DNA of 64,000 nt, from NCBI GenBank assembly GCA_022829145.1, contig CM040744.1, forward strand, positions 9,025,001 through 9,089,000, read 5' to 3'. This document shows, in pieces, positions 63,566 to 64,000 of the stretch (the stretch's first letter is position 1; each line of letters starts with the position of its first letter). Under the pieces are notes generated by a model. That model searched no databases. It had not been told where the DNA came from and saw only the letters and a program-made list of their open reading frames with translations. The position numbers and the translations under genes were made by a program. This stretch comes from Albula goreensis (Eukaryota; Chordata; Actinopteri; Albuliformes; Albulidae).

Positions 63566-64000
63566 GTCAATGAATTGTGTTTAATATTCGTGGTGCAGTT
63601 GCACATACATTTTGTGAATCACCTTTAGGGGGCTCTCTCACACATGATTTGACAAATTCCACATTCTAGTTTGTGAAAGGGTTAGTATTGAAAAATATAA
63701 TCTGATTTTTAAAAGGTTCATCTTTCAAATGACACATTTCACGAATTAAATAAGTGCATCACATCACAACTTTCATTCCACTTTCCAACTCAGGAATTTG
63801 ATTGAAATCATCAAGGCAACCTTCTGCATGTAGTGAATTTAGGGCAAAATGCTTGTTGAACATTTATGACAACAATAAGTAGCATAATGTAATTTTTATA
63901 TTTTTAAAATGTGTGGTATTTCCTGATCATTTGACAAAGTGTATCTGATGGACACAACAGAATGTGATTCTGTAGAAACTTAATGCAAAGATATATTTAA

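Overview
This window is nuclear DNA from a vertebrate, almost certainly a ray-finned fish. It has split genes with GT-AG introns, AT-rich intergenic DNA, many CA/GT, ATC and TAA microsatellites, and decayed LINE (RTE- and L2-type), Tc1-like and tRNA-SINE copies. There are no operons, ribosome binding sites, CRISPR arrays or prokaryotic features. I could not determine the species.

Three protein-coding genes can be assembled completely. (1) tmed7, minus strand, 3 coding exons between 6143 and 3399, encodes a 218-residue p24-family cargo receptor of the early secretory pathway. (2) cdo1, minus strand, 5 exons between 38913 and 30537, encodes a 201-residue cysteine dioxygenase with all metal ligands and the Cys-Tyr cofactor pair intact. 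(3) ap3s1, plus strand, 6 coding exons between 43330 and 62355, encodes the 193-residue sigma-3A subunit of the AP-3 adaptor complex. Gene order and orientation match the tetrapod TMED7-CDO1-ATG12-AP3S1 block, except that I find no atg12 in the 4.4 kb between cdo1 and ap3s1. The genes do not form a pathway: two act in membrane traffic and one in cysteine catabolism. They are neighbours by ancient synteny.

Layout: 1-3398, tmed7 3' UTR and flank. 3399-6143, tmed7 coding exons. About 6190-6760, likely tmed7 5' exon and promoter. 6770-30536, a 24 kb gene-free stretch holding a minus-strand RTE-type LINE relic with an internal duplication and a nested SINE (8.8-11.3 kb), an array of diverged composite repeats with ATC microsatellites and tRNA-like segments (11.7-18.4 kb), an L2-type LINE relic (23.9-25.3 kb) and a Tc1-like transposon relic beside a long CA repeat (28.1-29.0 kb). 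30537-38913, cdo1. 38914-43329, divergent intergenic space. 43330-63544, ap3s1 with a 10.3 kb last intron and a 3' UTR ending near an AATAAA signal. The last 450 bases look like plain intergenic DNA.

I found no undescribed coding system. The observations most worth following are the composite repeat array, the missing atg12, the internally duplicated LINE, a convergent pair of CTCF-like motifs and a 21-base sequence shared by a cdo1 exon and a cdo1 intron.
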